A DNA stretch of 64,000 bases, taken from contig CAVSZK010000019.1 in the NCBI GenBank assembly GCA_963732415.1, positions 558,001 to 622,000 on the forward strand. Direction: 5' to 3'. Shown in pieces: positions 44,574-55,944 of the stretch. Numbering within the stretch: the first letter of the stretch is position 1; each line of letters starts with the position of its first letter. Both the position numbers and the translations under genes were made by a program. The stretch is from RPQJ01 sp963732415. GTDB lineage: Bacteria; Pseudomonadota; Gammaproteobacteria; Steroidobacterales; Steroidobacteraceae. The notes beneath the pieces were generated by a model, which saw only the letters and a list, made by a program, of their open reading frames with translations, did no database searches and was not told where the DNA came from.

Positions 44574-47500
44574 ATTTGACTTTCCATATGAAGATCCTGG
44601 AGGCGATTCACCTCGACTTCCTGAAGGTGGTCAATGGCCTCGCAGGTCGCAAGCGCGGCTGCCAGCGTCGTGTAGTAGGTCACGCGCCGGGCGACCGCCT
44701 CGCGACGGATGGAATTTGACTCATGGATGGCGCGCTTTCCCTCCGTCGTGTTGACGATGAGACTGATCTCGTCGTTCTTGATCATGTCGACGATGTGGGG
44801 CCGCCCCTCCCGCACCTTGTTGACGTGGCGGCACGGCACGCCTGCCTCCTCGAGCGCCTTTGCGGTGCCGTGGGTCGCGACGATCTCGAATCCGCGTTCA
44901 ACCAGTCGGCGCGACAGGCGTATCGCACCCGGCTTGTCGCGTTCGCGCACGCTGACCAGGCATACGCCGCGGGTCGGGATCGCCACGCCCGAGGCCGCCT
45001 GCGCCTTGGCATAGGCCTCGCCGAAGCTGCGCCCGGTGCCCATGACTTCGCCGGTGGACTTCATTTCGGGGCCGAGGATCGGGTCGGAGTCCGGGAACTT
45101 GGCGAACGGAAATACCGCTTCCTTCACCGAGAAGAACCCGGGCACACGTTCGCTGGTCAGGCCGAGGTCGGCCAGCATCTTGCCCGCCATCACCCGGGCG
45201 CCGACCTTGGCCAGCGGCACACCGGTGGCCTTCGACACGAATGGCGCGGTTCGCGAGGCACGTGGGTTGACCTCGAGCACGTAGACGATTCCATTCTGGA
45301 TCGCGAACTGCACGTTCATCAGCCCCACGACATTGAGCGCCAGCGCCAGGCTGCGGGTCTGCTCGCGGATCTCCTGCTGCAGAGCCTGGCTCAGGCTGTT
45401 CGGCGGCAGCGAGCAGCCGGAGTCGCCGGAGTGCACGCCCGCCTGCTCCACGTGTTCCATGATGCCACCGACGTAGACGTCCTTGCCGTCGCAGACCGCA
45501 TCAACGTCCACTTCGATCGCAAGGTCGAGGAACCGGTCGAGCAGCACGGGGCTGTCATTGGATACCTGCACCGCCGTCGTCATGTAGCCGCGCAGGTCGT
45601 CCTCGGTGAAGACCACTTCCATCGCGCGCCCGCCCAGCACATAGGAAGGCCGGACCACCAGCGGGTAACCCACCTCGCGCGCGTGCAGGACCGCCTCGTC
45701 TTCCGTGCGCGCGGTCCGGTTCGGCGGCTGGTGCAGTTTCAGGCGCTCTACCAGCTTCTGGAAACGTTCGCGATCCTCGGCGACGTCGATCGAGTCGGGG
45801 CTCGTTCCGATGATCGGCACGCCAGCGGCTTCAAGCGGCTTTGCGAGCTTGAGTGGCGTCTGGCCGCCGTACTGCACGATCACGCCGAGCGGCTGCTCGA
45901 CATGCAGCACCTCCATCACGTCCTCGAAGGTCAGCGGCTCGAAATACAGGCGATCGGAGGTGTCGTAATCCGTCGAGACCGTCTCCGGGTTGCAGTTGAC
46001 CATGATGGTCTCGAACCCGTCCTCGCGTAGCGCCATCGCGGCGTGAACGCAGCAGTAGTCGAACTCGATTCCCTGCCCTATCCGGTTCGGGCCGCCACCC
46101 AGGATCACGATCTTGGGTCTCGAGGTCGGCGCAGCTTCACACTCGTCTTCGTAGGTCGAATACATGTAGGCCGTGGACGTCGCAAACTCCGCAGCGCAGG
46201 TGTCCACGCGCTTGAATACCGGCCGGATCCCGAACTCGTGTCGCCGCTCGCGAATGACCCGCTCGCTGGTGGCCGCCAACCTGGCGATCCTGCTGTCGGC
46301 GAAACCCTTGCGCTTCAGAGCGCGCACGCGAGCCTTGTCGAGCGAATCGAGGCCACCCTGCTCGACGGCGCGTTCCTCGCGCACCAGGTCCTCGATCTGC
46401 ACCAGGAACCACGGATCGATACGCGATGCGCGATGAACCTCGGCAAGCTTCAACCCGGCGCGGAATCCATCCGCGACGTAACGCAGCCGGTCCGGTCCCG
46501 GCATGCGGAGTTCCTCCAGCAGCGCGTTCATCGCCTCGTCGCCGAGCGGCATCGACACGACCGGCGTCAGGCCATCAATACCCGTCTCCAGGCCGCGCAG
46601 CGCCTTCTGCAGCGATTCCTGGAAGGTCCGGCCGATTGCCATGACCTCGCCCACCGATTTCATCTGCGTCGTCAGGCGATCGTTCGCGCCACGGAACTTC
46701 TCGAACGTGAAGCGCGGGATCTTCGTTACGACGTAATCGATCGTAGGCTCGAAGGATGCCGGCGTCGCGCCGCCGGTGATGTCATTGCGAAGTTCATCCA
46801 GCGTGTAGCCGATCGCGAGCTTGGCCGCCACCTTTGCGATCGGGAAACCCGTCGCCTTGGACGCCAGCGCCGAGGATCGCGAGACGCGCGGATTCATCTC
46901 GATCACCAGCAGCCGCCCATCGACAGGGCTGACGGCGAACTGCACGTTCGAGCCACCGCACTCGACGCCGATCTTGCGCAGCACCGCGATCGACGCGTCG
47001 CGCATGATCTGGTATTCCTTGTCCGTCAGCGTCTGCGCCGGCGCAACCGTGATCGAGTCGCCGGTGTGCACGCCCATCGGATCGAGGTTCTCGATCGCAC
47101 ATACGATGATGCAGTTGTCGTTCCTGTCGCGAACGACCTCCATCTCGAATTCCTTCCAGCCGAGCACCGACTCCTCGAGCAGTACTTCGCTGGTGGGAGA
47201 AGCGGAAAGACCGCCTGCGACGATCTGTTCGAACTCCTCGCGGTTGTAGGCGATGCCACCCCCGGTACCGCCGAGCGTGAACGACGGGCGGATCACGCAT
47301 GGAAAGCCGATCTCGGACTGGATCGCCAGCGCCTCTTCCATGCTGTGCGCGATGCGCGAGCGCGGGCACTCGAGTCCGATCTCCCGCATGGCGTTGCGGA
47401 ACAACTCGCGGTCCTCGGCCATGTCGATGGCATCCCGCGAAGCCGCGATCAGCTCGACCCCGAATTTCTCGAGCACCCCCTCCCGAACCAGGTCCAGCGC

Positions 47501-47794
47501 GCAGTTGAGCGCCGTCTGCCCGCCCATGGTCGGCAGCAACGCGTCCGGACGTTCCTTTTCGATGATGCTCGCGACGGTGCGCCAGTTGACCGGCTCGATG
47601 TAGACGGCGTCCGCCATCTCCGGGTCCGTCATGATCGTCGCGGGATTCGAGTTGACCAGGACGACCCGGTAGCCTTCCTCGCGCAGTGCCTTGCAGGCCT
47701 GGGCTCCGGAATAATCGAATTCACAGGCTTGCCCGATCACGATCGGGCCTGCACCGATGATCAGTACGCTCTGTATGTCTGTGCGCTTCGGCAT
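44570..47794 (-). CDS. carB: Carbamoyl-phosphate synthase large subunit
   Basis: 1074 residues from the ATG at 47794. Two ATP-grasp halves: the first begins SVLIIGAGPIVIGQACEFDY with GGTGGGIAYN, and the second has VILGGGPNRIGQGIEFDYCC and PSYVLGGRAMEVVF. The C-terminal MGS-like allosteric domain ends with NTTEGKRAIHESNSIRREAV, the site for UMP and ornithine control in relatives. Feeds arginine and pyrimidine synthesis. It lies 19 bases after carA. Confidence 0.97.
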   Translation of the reverse strand: MPKRTDIQSVLIIGAGPIVIGQACEFDYSGAQACKALREEGYRVVLVNSNPATIMTDPEMADAVYIEPVNWRTVASIIEKERPDALLPTMGGQTALNCALDLVREGVLEKFGVELIAASRDAIDMAEDRELFRNAMREIGLECPRSRIAHSMEEALAIQSEIGFPCVIRPSFTLGGTGGGIAYNREEFEQIVAGGLSASPTSEVLLEESVLGWKEFEMEVVRDRNDNCIIVCAIENLDPMGVHTGDSITVAPAQTLTDKEYQIMRDASIAVLRKIGVECGGSNVQFAVSPVDGRLLVIEMNPRVSRSSALASKATGFPIAKVAAKLAIGYTLDELRNDITGGATPASFEPTIDYVVTKIPRFTFEKFRGANDRLTTQMKSVGEVMAIGRTFQESLQKALRGLETGIDGLTPVVSMPLGDEAMNALLEELRMPGPDRLRYVADGFRAGLKLAEVHRASRIDPWFLVQIEDLVREERAVEQGGLDSLDKARVRALKRKGFADSRIARLAATSERVIRERRHEFGIRPVFKRVDTCAAEFATSTAYMYSTYEDECEAAPTSRPKIVILGGGPNRIGQGIEFDYCCVHAAMALREDGFETIMVNCNPETVSTDYDTSDRLYFEPLTFEDVMEVLHVEQPLGVIVQYGGQTPLKLAKPLEAAGVPIIGTSPDSIDVAEDRERFQKLVERLKLHQPPNRTARTEDEAVLHAREVGYPLVVRPSYVLGGRAMEVVFTEDDLRGYMTTAVQVSNDSPVLLDRFLDLAIEVDVDAVCDGKDVYVGGIMEHVEQAGVHSGDSGCSLPPNSLSQALQQEIREQTRSLALALNVVGLMNVQFAIQNGIVYVLEVNPRASRTAPFVSKATGVPLAKVGARVMAGKMLADLGLTSERVPGFFSVKEAVFPFAKFPDSDPILGPEMKSTGEVMGTGRSFGEAYAKAQAASGVAIPTRGVCLVSVRERDKPGAIRLSRRLVERGFEIVATHGTAKALEEAGVPCRHVNKVREGRPHIVDMIKNDEISLIVNTTEGKRAIHESNSIRREAVARRVTYYTTLAAALATCEAIDHLQEVEVNRLQDLHMESQI

Positions 47795-47813
47795 TCCGCT
47801 TGGCCCCTCGGGA

Positions 47814-48977
47814 TCACGCCTGCTCGCGCACGGGCACGGCAATCCGGCGCTGCATGGACTCCACGAATCGCCCGAACAGCGGCGCGAGGTCGCGTGGGCC
47901 CGGGCTGGCTTCCGGATGCCCCTGGAAACTGAACGCCGGGCGATCGGTAATCTCGATGCCCTGCAGCGAACCGTCGAACAGCGATCGGTGCGTCGCACGC
48001 ACGTTCGGCGGCAGCGTTGCCTCGTCGACCGCGAACCCGTGGTTCTGGCTCGAGATGAAAACGCGTCCACTGTCCAGTTCGATGACCGGGTGGTTGGCGC
48101 CGTGATGCCCGAACTTCATCTTCAATGTGCTCGCGCCCATCGCAAGTCCCAGCAACTGGTGGCCGAGGCAGATTCCGAACACTGGCACGGCCGCAGCGAC
48201 CAGCGACCTGATCGCGTCGATCGCGTATGTGCATGGCTCCGGGTCACCCGGGCCGTTCGACAGGAATACGCCGTCGGGTGCGAGCGCAAGAACCTCGGCC
48301 GCGCTGGTAGTGGCCGGCACCACCGTCATGCGGCAACCATGGTCGGCAAGCAGTCGCAGGATGTTGCGCTTGATCCCGTAGTCGAAGGCCACGACGTGCA
48401 GGCGCTGGCCTGGTCGCCGCCGTGGGCCGCGCTCAAGCGCCCAGTTAGTGCCCTCGTTCCACTGGAAGACGCGTTTGGTGGAGACAACCTTGGCCAGGTC
48501 CATGCCCTTGAGGCCCGGGAATCGCTTTGCTGCCTCCACCGCGAGGCCGGGCCGGGTCGCCGCGTCGCCGCTGGCGATGCACCCCGCCAGGGCGCCCTTC
48601 TCCCGCAGGATCCTTGTCAGCCGTCGCGTATCAATGTCGGCGATGGCCACGACCCCGCCCCGGACCAGGAATTCCGAGAGCGACTCGGTAGCGCGCCAGT
48701 TCGAGTGCAGCAGCGGCAGGTCGCGAATGACGAGCCCTGACGCGTGGATCGCGCTCGACTCGAGATCGTCGGGATTGGTGCCCGTATTCCCTATGTGAGG
48801 ATACGTGAGTGTGACTATCTGTCGCGTGTAGGACGGGTCGGTGAGAATTTCCTGGTAGCCGGTCATTGCGGTGTTGAACACCACTTCGCCGGTCGCTGTC
48901 CCCGCGGCTCCGACCGAAATGCCGCGAAACATGGTGCCGTCCTCGAGAGCCAGAACAGCGGGTGTCGTCACGACCAT
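47814..48977 (-). CDS. carA: Carbamoyl-phosphate synthase small subunit
   Basis: 387 residues. The glutaminase subunit that supplies ammonia to CarB. The N-terminal domain has GEVVFNTAMTGYQEILTDPS; the class I amidotransferase domain has nucleophile Cys in VFGICLGHQLLG and catalytic His in FQGHPEASPGPRD. The start MVVTTPAVLALEDGT agrees with the family. Confidence 0.97.
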   Translation of the reverse strand: MVVTTPAVLALEDGTMFRGISVGAAGTATGEVVFNTAMTGYQEILTDPSYTRQIVTLTYPHIGNTGTNPDDLESSAIHASGLVIRDLPLLHSNWRATESLSEFLVRGGVVAIADIDTRRLTRILREKGALAGCIASGDAATRPGLAVEAAKRFPGLKGMDLAKVVSTKRVFQWNEGTNWALERGPRRRPGQRLHVVAFDYGIKRNILRLLADHGCRMTVVPATTSAAEVLALAPDGVFLSNGPGDPEPCTYAIDAIRSLVAAAVPVFGICLGHQLLGLAMGASTLKMKFGHHGANHPVIELDSGRVFISSQNHGFAVDEATLPPNVRATHRSLFDGSLQGIEITDRPAFSFQGHPEASPGPRDLAPLFGRFVESMQRRIAVPVREQA

Positions 48978-49137
48978 GGCCTCCGGTGAAGCTGGCCTGC
49001 ATACAGCATGCAGACCTGTTTCGCGCGTGCGCCAACCGTCCGAGATGAGCTCTGGCTCACCCCGTTCCTTTGGCTCGACGGGCTAAGGTCGGAAGTTTAC
49101 GCGAGCGGCTGCGGACGCGCCATGCGAACCTTGGGGG

Positions 49138-49938
49138 TCACAGGCCGAGGACGTCCAGCATTGAATACAGGCCGGGTGAACGGCCTGCGACCCAGCGGGC
49201 GGCCACCAGCGCGCCTCGGCCAAAGCCGGACCGGTCCTGGGCGTTGTGGACCAGTTCTATCTGCTCTCCCGGCCCTGCAAAGATCAGGCGATGTTGGCCG
49301 ACGATGTCGCCTCCTCGCAGCACGCTGAAGCCGATCCGGCCGCGCTCGCGCACGCCGGTATGACCATGGCGGGCGTACTCGGCAACGGACTCGAGCGTTG
49401 TGCCCCTCCCCCGGGCCGCCGCCGCACCCAGGCCCAGTGCCGTGCCGCTCGGGGCGTCCACCTTGTTACGGTGATGCGCCTCGAAGATCTCGATGTCGTA
49501 CTGGTCGTCGAGTGCCCGGGCGGCAAGTTCGGCGAGCCGCATCAGCAGGTTTACGCCGATGCTCATGTTCGGGGCCAGAACGATTGGAATCTCCCGGGCG
49601 GCCAGTTCGATTTCAGCGCGCTGGGCTGCATCGTGCCCGGTCGTTCCGATGACCAGTGAGCAGCCGAGGCCTCGGCACAGCCGGGAATTGTCCACGGAGG
49701 CCGCCGGGAGCGTGAAGTCGATGGCCACCTGCGCCCCGTCCAGCGCCACGGACGGATCCGCGGTAACCGTCACCCCAAGTGGGGCGACACCGGCGAGCGC
49801 ACCCACGTCCTGCCCGAGCGCCGGATCGCCCGGCGCCGCGAGCGCCCCGGTGAGACGCAGCTCGGCCGCCTCCGCGAGCAGGGGCAAAATGACCCTGCCC
49901 ATGCGCCCTGAGGCACCCAGCATCGCGACGTTCAACAT
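49138..49938 (-). CDS. dapB: 4-hydroxy-tetrahydrodipicolinate reductase
   Basis: 266 residues. Reduces the dapA product in the lysine/diaminopimelate pathway. NAD(P) loop VAMLGASGRMGRVI; substrate site with EAHHRNKVDAPSGTAL, including the catalytic His-His and Lys. It lies 4 bases downstream of dnaJ and 160 bases before carA, the normal gammaproteobacterial order. Confidence 0.96.
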   Translation of the reverse strand: MLNVAMLGASGRMGRVILPLLAEAAELRLTGALAAPGDPALGQDVGALAGVAPLGVTVTADPSVALDGAQVAIDFTLPAASVDNSRLCRGLGCSLVIGTTGHDAAQRAEIELAAREIPIVLAPNMSIGVNLLMRLAELAARALDDQYDIEIFEAHHRNKVDAPSGTALGLGAAAARGRGTTLESVAEYARHGHTGVRERGRIGFSVLRGGDIVGQHRLIFAGPGEQIELVHNAQDRSGFGRGALVAARWVAGRSPGLYSMLDVLGL

Positions 49939-49942
49939 CGGA

Positions 49943-51073
49943 TCACTCCCCGAGGCTGCTGAAGAAACGCTTTACGCCGTCGAGCCACGACTCCTCGCGC
50001 GGGTGGTGGTGCTTGGCATCCTTTTTCAGCGATTCTTCGAACTTCCGCAACAGGTCCTTCTGCTCGCGATTGAGGTTCACCGGCGTCTCGACCACGAGGC
50101 GGCAGAACAAGTCGCCCACGGGCCCGCCCCGGACCGGCCGGATGCCCTTGTCCCTCAGCCGGAATACGCGACCTGACTGCGTTTCGGACGGCACCTTGAT
50201 TGTCGCGTTGCCGCCCAGTGTGGGCACCTCGACGCTGCCGCCCAGCGTCGCGGTCGCGATACTCACCGGGACCTCGCAGGACAGGTGGCTGCCGTCACGC
50301 TCGAAAATCGGGTGTTCCTTGACCCTCACCTCGACGTACAGGTCACCGGGCGAACCACCACTGCGTCCCGACTCACCCTCGCCCGAGAGCCTGATGCGGT
50401 CCGCTGTATCCACGCCGGGCGGCACCTTGACCGACAGCGTCTTCTGCTTGCGCACACGACCCTGGCCGCGGCACGAGCCGCAGGGGTCGGTAATCACCTG
50501 TCCGCGTCCGTTGCAGCGCGGACAGGCCTGCTGCACCGTGAAGAAGCCCTGCTGCATCCTCACCTGCCCTGCGCCACGGCAGGTATCGCAGGTGGTCGGC
50601 TTGGAGCCGTTCTCGGAACCGCTGCCGCCGCATGCGTCGCACTCGCCGAGCGTGGCAAAGTCGATGCTGACGGTGGCACCGAATACCGCCTGCTCCAGTG
50701 TCAGTTCGAGTTCATAGCGGAGGTCGGCGCCCCGGTAGACCTGCGACCGCCCTCTGCGCCCGACGCCGAAGATGTCGCCGAATACGTCGCCGAAAATATC
50801 GCCGAATGCATCGCGCGGGTCAAAGCCGGCTCCGCCTCCCCGCGACCCGTCGACGCCGGCGTGGCCGAACTGGTCGTAAGCGGCCCGCTTGTTGGCATCG
50901 GTCAGGACCTCGTAGGCTTCCTTGACCTCCTTGAACTTGTCGGTGGCGTCGTTATCGTCGGGATTTCGATCCGGGTGAAACTTCATCGCCAGGCGGCGAT
51001 AAGCCTTCTTGATGTCCGCTTCGCTCGCCGTGCGCGGCACGTCGAGTACCTGGTAGTAATCACGCTTCGACAT
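49943..51073 (-). CDS. dnaJ: Chaperone DnaJ
   Basis: 376 residues. J domain (about 1-70) with KFHPDRNP (HPD stimulates DnaK ATPase), Gly/Phe-rich linker, then a zinc domain with four CxxCxGxG repeats (CDACGGSG, CDTCRGAG, CPRCNGRG, CGSCRGQG) and the C-terminal substrate-binding domain. It hands unfolded proteins to DnaK. The dnaK-dnaJ spacer has a strong hairpin. Confidence 0.97.
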   Translation of the reverse strand: MSKRDYYQVLDVPRTASEADIKKAYRRLAMKFHPDRNPDDNDATDKFKEVKEAYEVLTDANKRAAYDQFGHAGVDGSRGGGAGFDPRDAFGDIFGDVFGDIFGVGRRGRSQVYRGADLRYELELTLEQAVFGATVSIDFATLGECDACGGSGSENGSKPTTCDTCRGAGQVRMQQGFFTVQQACPRCNGRGQVITDPCGSCRGQGRVRKQKTLSVKVPPGVDTADRIRLSGEGESGRSGGSPGDLYVEVRVKEHPIFERDGSHLSCEVPVSIATATLGGSVEVPTLGGNATIKVPSETQSGRVFRLRDKGIRPVRGGPVGDLFCRLVVETPVNLNREQKDLLRKFEESLKKDAKHHHPREESWLDGVKRFFSSLGE

Positions 51074-51103
51074 TCGGGGTACGCGCTGGTGCAGAACGTG
51101 GAA

Positions 51104-51133
51104 CCGCCGCGGGGGACGAATCTCCCGCGGCGG
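51104..51133 (-). terminator. Hairpin in the dnaK-dnaJ spacer
   Basis: Ten-bp perfect stem (CCGCCGCGGG / CCCGCGGCGG) with a 10-base loop and no T-run. It probably tunes the DnaK:DnaJ ratio by partial termination or by protecting the 3' end of dnaK mRNA. Confidence 0.55.
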
Positions 51134-51171
51134 GTTGGGTCACATCGGCAAGGATAACGCCTCGGAGCGAA

Positions 51172-53103
<1,932 letters not shown>

Positions 53104-53170
53104 GAGTGGAACTCCGTCAGTTCAAGTGTTGGTTGACCAACTAGGTGGGGTCGCAGACCGTTGATTCAAG

Positions 53171-53716
53171 TCAGGAAGCCGCATCCGGCGGGTCGATCGG
53201 CCGCGCGATTACCACGCGGGCCGGGCGCAGCAGCCTGCCGTTCAGCAGGTAGCCTTTCTGCACCACCGCCAGGACGGTTCCCGGCTCCTGGTCCGCGGTC
53301 GGTTGTGTGACCATGGCTTCGTGGTATTCGGGGTTGAACGGCTGCCCCTGTGGCTCAAGCACGACGATCCCGGATTTCTCGAAGGCCTTGTTCACGAGCC
53401 TCAGCGTGGCCTCCATGCCTTCGAGCAGCCGGGCCGGATCGGCCGCAGCGCCCGCGGCGATGCCCAGTTCCAGGCTGTCGCGGACCTCGAGCAGTTCCGC
53501 TGCGAACCGCTCGATGGCGTAGCGGCTGGCCGACTCGACGTCCCGGGCCGCACGCTTGCGCAGGTTGTCGGTCTCGGCGACCGCACGAAGGTAGTTGTCC
53601 CAGTTTTCCTGGGCCTTTGCCCGCGCGGCCTCGAGTTCGGCGCCGAGGCCCTCGGCCTCGCCCCGCGCCGTTGCCTGTGCCTCGCTGGAGGCCGCCGGGT
53701 CGAATTCGGTTGTCAT
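53171..53716 (-). CDS. grpE: Nucleotide exchange factor GrpE
   Basis: 181 residues from the ATG at 53716, which has a CAGGTGA ribosome site; another ATG at 53776 would add 20 residues. A long helix (about 25-75, with NYLRAVAETDNLRKRAARD) dimerises; the C-terminal beta domain has FNPEYHEAMVTQP and VLAVVQKGYLLNGRLLRPA. It releases ADP from DnaK. Confidence 0.95.
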   Translation of the reverse strand: MTTEFDPAASSEAQATARGEAEGLGAELEAARAKAQENWDNYLRAVAETDNLRKRAARDVESASRYAIERFAAELLEVRDSLELGIAAGAAADPARLLEGMEATLRLVNKAFEKSGIVVLEPQGQPFNPEYHEAMVTQPTADQEPGTVLAVVQKGYLLNGRLLRPARVVIARPIDPPDAAS

Positions 53717-53791
53717 TTCACCTGCCTGAATTGAGAACGCCGCCCGGCCGGACTGGCCGGCCGGCGACGCGGACATGTTCGGATATCGGGA

Positions 53792-54859
53792 CTAGCGGCG
53801 CGAATTCAAGGCCGCCCCCAGCAGGCGGGCCGTGACGTCCACGATCGGGATAACTCGCTCGTAAGCCATGCGGGTCGGGCCGATCACACCGAGTACCCCG
53901 ACGGTCTCGTTGTCGAGCATATACGGGGCGGTTACCAGGCTGCAGTCGTCCAGGATCCCGTAGCCGGACTCCTGGCCGATGAAAATCTGCACACCCTCGG
54001 CACGCAGGCTCTGGTCGAGCAGGTGCAGGATGTCCCGCTTGGAAGTAAATGCATCGAACAGCCGACGGAGCTTGTCCACGTTTGAGAGCTCGGCGAATTC
54101 CATCAGGTTGGTTTCGCCCGCTATGACGTACTCCGGGGCCTCAGGCGTCGCCGGGCCGACCATCTGCCTGGCCAGCATGATGGCGTCGCGCATCAACTGG
54201 TTCAGCTGTTCGCTGGCCTGCGCAAGTTCGCCCACCAGGTCCTCTCGGACCTGCCGCAGTTCCTTGCCGCCGAACTGCTGATTCAGGAACGCTGCGGCAC
54301 GGCGCAATTCATCGGCCGAATAGTACCGCTCGAGGTGCACGACCCTGTTCTGGACATCGCGCCCGTTGACGACCATTACGGCCAGCACCCGGTTGTCGGA
54401 CAGGGGCAGGAACTCGATCTGGCTCAGCGACTGGTGTGCCTCTCGCGGGATGGTCACTACGCCCGCCAGGTGCGTGATGGACGAGAGCACCTGGGAGGCC
54501 ACCGAGACGATGCTCTTGGCGTCACGATCTTCCTCTTCGTCCAGCCGCCGGCGCAGGGCGTCGATGACCTCGTTCGCAGCCTCTGCCGGCCGACGGCGCA
54601 GCAAGGTGTCCACGAAGAACCGGTAGCCCTTGTCGGTCGGAACCCGGCCCGCCGACGTGTGCGGCGAGGCGACGAAACCATAGTCTTCGAGGTCCGCCAT
54701 GACATTGCGGACGGTCGCCGCGCTAAGGTTCAGGCCGGAGTCCCGGGACAGCGTACGGGAGCCGACCGGATGGCCCTCCCGGATGTAGCTCTCCACGAGC
54801 ACACGCAGCAGGTGCTGCGCCCGCTCGTTGAAAATATCTTCCCCGGATTCCGGCGACAT
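53792..54859 (-). CDS. hrcA: Heat-inducible transcription repressor HrcA
   Basis: 355 residues from the ATG at 54859. The N-terminal winged helix has GHPVGSRTLSRDSGLNLSAA and TVRNVMADLEDYGF, followed by SPHTSAGRVPTDKGYRFFVD; the GAF-like domain and the C-terminal GPTRMAYERVIPIVDVTARL follow. It represses chaperone genes through CIRCE elements. No canonical CIRCE (TTAGCACTC-N9-GAGTGCTAA) is visible in front of hrcA, grpE, dnaK or dnaJ, so its targets are probably elsewhere, for example groESL. Confidence 0.95.
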   Translation of the reverse strand: MSPESGEDIFNERAQHLLRVLVESYIREGHPVGSRTLSRDSGLNLSAATVRNVMADLEDYGFVASPHTSAGRVPTDKGYRFFVDTLLRRRPAEAANEVIDALRRRLDEEEDRDAKSIVSVASQVLSSITHLAGVVTIPREAHQSLSQIEFLPLSDNRVLAVMVVNGRDVQNRVVHLERYYSADELRRAAAFLNQQFGGKELRQVREDLVGELAQASEQLNQLMRDAIMLARQMVGPATPEAPEYVIAGETNLMEFAELSNVDKLRRLFDAFTSKRDILHLLDQSLRAEGVQIFIGQESGYGILDDCSLVTAPYMLDNETVGVLGVIGPTRMAYERVIPIVDVTARLLGAALNSRR

Positions 54860-54930
54860 GGTCTCCTGGTGGCCTCCGGAGTCAGATATTGCCCGGCCCG
54901 GCCTGCTCCAAGCTAGCAACGCGCTTTTGC

Positions 54931-54948
54931 TCAAGTCAAGCGACTTGA
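54931..54948. repeat. Inverted repeat in the hrcA-nadK divergent region
   Basis: TCAAGTC AAGC GACTTGA, 7-bp arms. It overlaps CTTGA strings that could be -35 elements in both directions, for example TTGACT with TAGCTT 18 bases further on for hrcA. A candidate regulator site; not CIRCE. Confidence 0.4.
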
Positions 54949-55016
54949 ATGCAGCGATATTCAGATCTCTACCCGCTGGCCGCACCCGCTCACGGCGTGC
55001 TAAAAGAGGCGCAACC

Positions 55017-55925
55017 ATGAGTAACGCCAACGTCGTCACCCGGATCGTCGCGCTGGCGGGCCGCCCGGACGAGCGCAATGTAGGTGAGGCAATGGTCGCG
55101 CTCGCAGCGTACCTGCGATCGCGTGGAGTGCGGGTCCGGGTCGCGGCCGGCGAGCAGGCGGATTTCGGACCTTACGAGGTGGATATCGTGCCGGAGACCG
55201 ATCTCGCGCCGGGCGCGGATTTCATCGTTGCCGTCGGTGGCGACGGCACGTTGATGCACGCGGCGAGGATGGCCGCGGCCCACGGCGTTCCGGTAATGGG
55301 CGTCAATCGTGGCCGGCTCGGATTCCTCGCCGATGTGAGCCCTGCCCGGATGCTCGAGTCGGTCGATGATGCGCTCGAGGGCCGTTGCGCTCCCGAGACG
55401 CGCCTGTTGCTCCAGGCGACCGTGAGCGGTGATGGCGTCCCGAACTCTTCGATCGCGCTGAACGACGTCGCAGTCGCAAAGCACGACACCGGCCGCATGC
55501 TCGACCTCCGGACCTGGGTCGATGGCGCGTTCGTCAACACGCACGCGGGAGACGGCTTCATCGTCTCGACGTCCACGGGCTCAACCGCGTACGCCCTGTC
55601 CTGCGGCGGTCCGATCGTGCACCCCGGGCTGGCCGCCATCGTGCTGGTCCCGATATGCCCGCACACGCTATCGGACCGACCGATCGTGGTGAGTGCCGAC
55701 AGCGTCGTCGAGATCGAACTTGCCGGCCGGCCGGAAACACGCGCGCAGGTAGTCTGCGATGGGATGCCCGTGTGCGAACTCGAACCGGGCATGCGCCTGC
55801 GCATCGAGCGTGCGGCCGTGAGCGCGACGCTGCTGCATCCCCCGGGACACGATTATTTCCGGATCCTTCGCTCCAAGCTTCACTGGGGTCGTGGCGGGCG
55901 CAACGGGCCACCTGCCGGCGACTGA
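55017..55925 (+). CDS. nadK: NAD kinase
   Basis: 302 residues. Phosphorylates NAD to NADP. Motifs: VAVGGDGTLMHAARM, MGVNRGRLGFLAD, SIALNDVAV and STSTGSTAYALSCGGPIVHP. Divergent from hrcA, and 19 bases upstream of recN. Confidence 0.96.
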   Translation: MSNANVVTRIVALAGRPDERNVGEAMVALAAYLRSRGVRVRVAAGEQADFGPYEVDIVPETDLAPGADFIVAVGGDGTLMHAARMAAAHGVPVMGVNRGRLGFLADVSPARMLESVDDALEGRCAPETRLLLQATVSGDGVPNSSIALNDVAVAKHDTGRMLDLRTWVDGAFVNTHAGDGFIVSTSTGSTAYALSCGGPIVHPGLAAIVLVPICPHTLSDRPIVVSADSVVEIELAGRPETRAQVVCDGMPVCELEPGMRLRIERAAVSATLLHPPGHDYFRILRSKLHWGRGGRNGPPAGD

Positions 55926-55944
55926 CCCGGCGACCCGCGCGACG

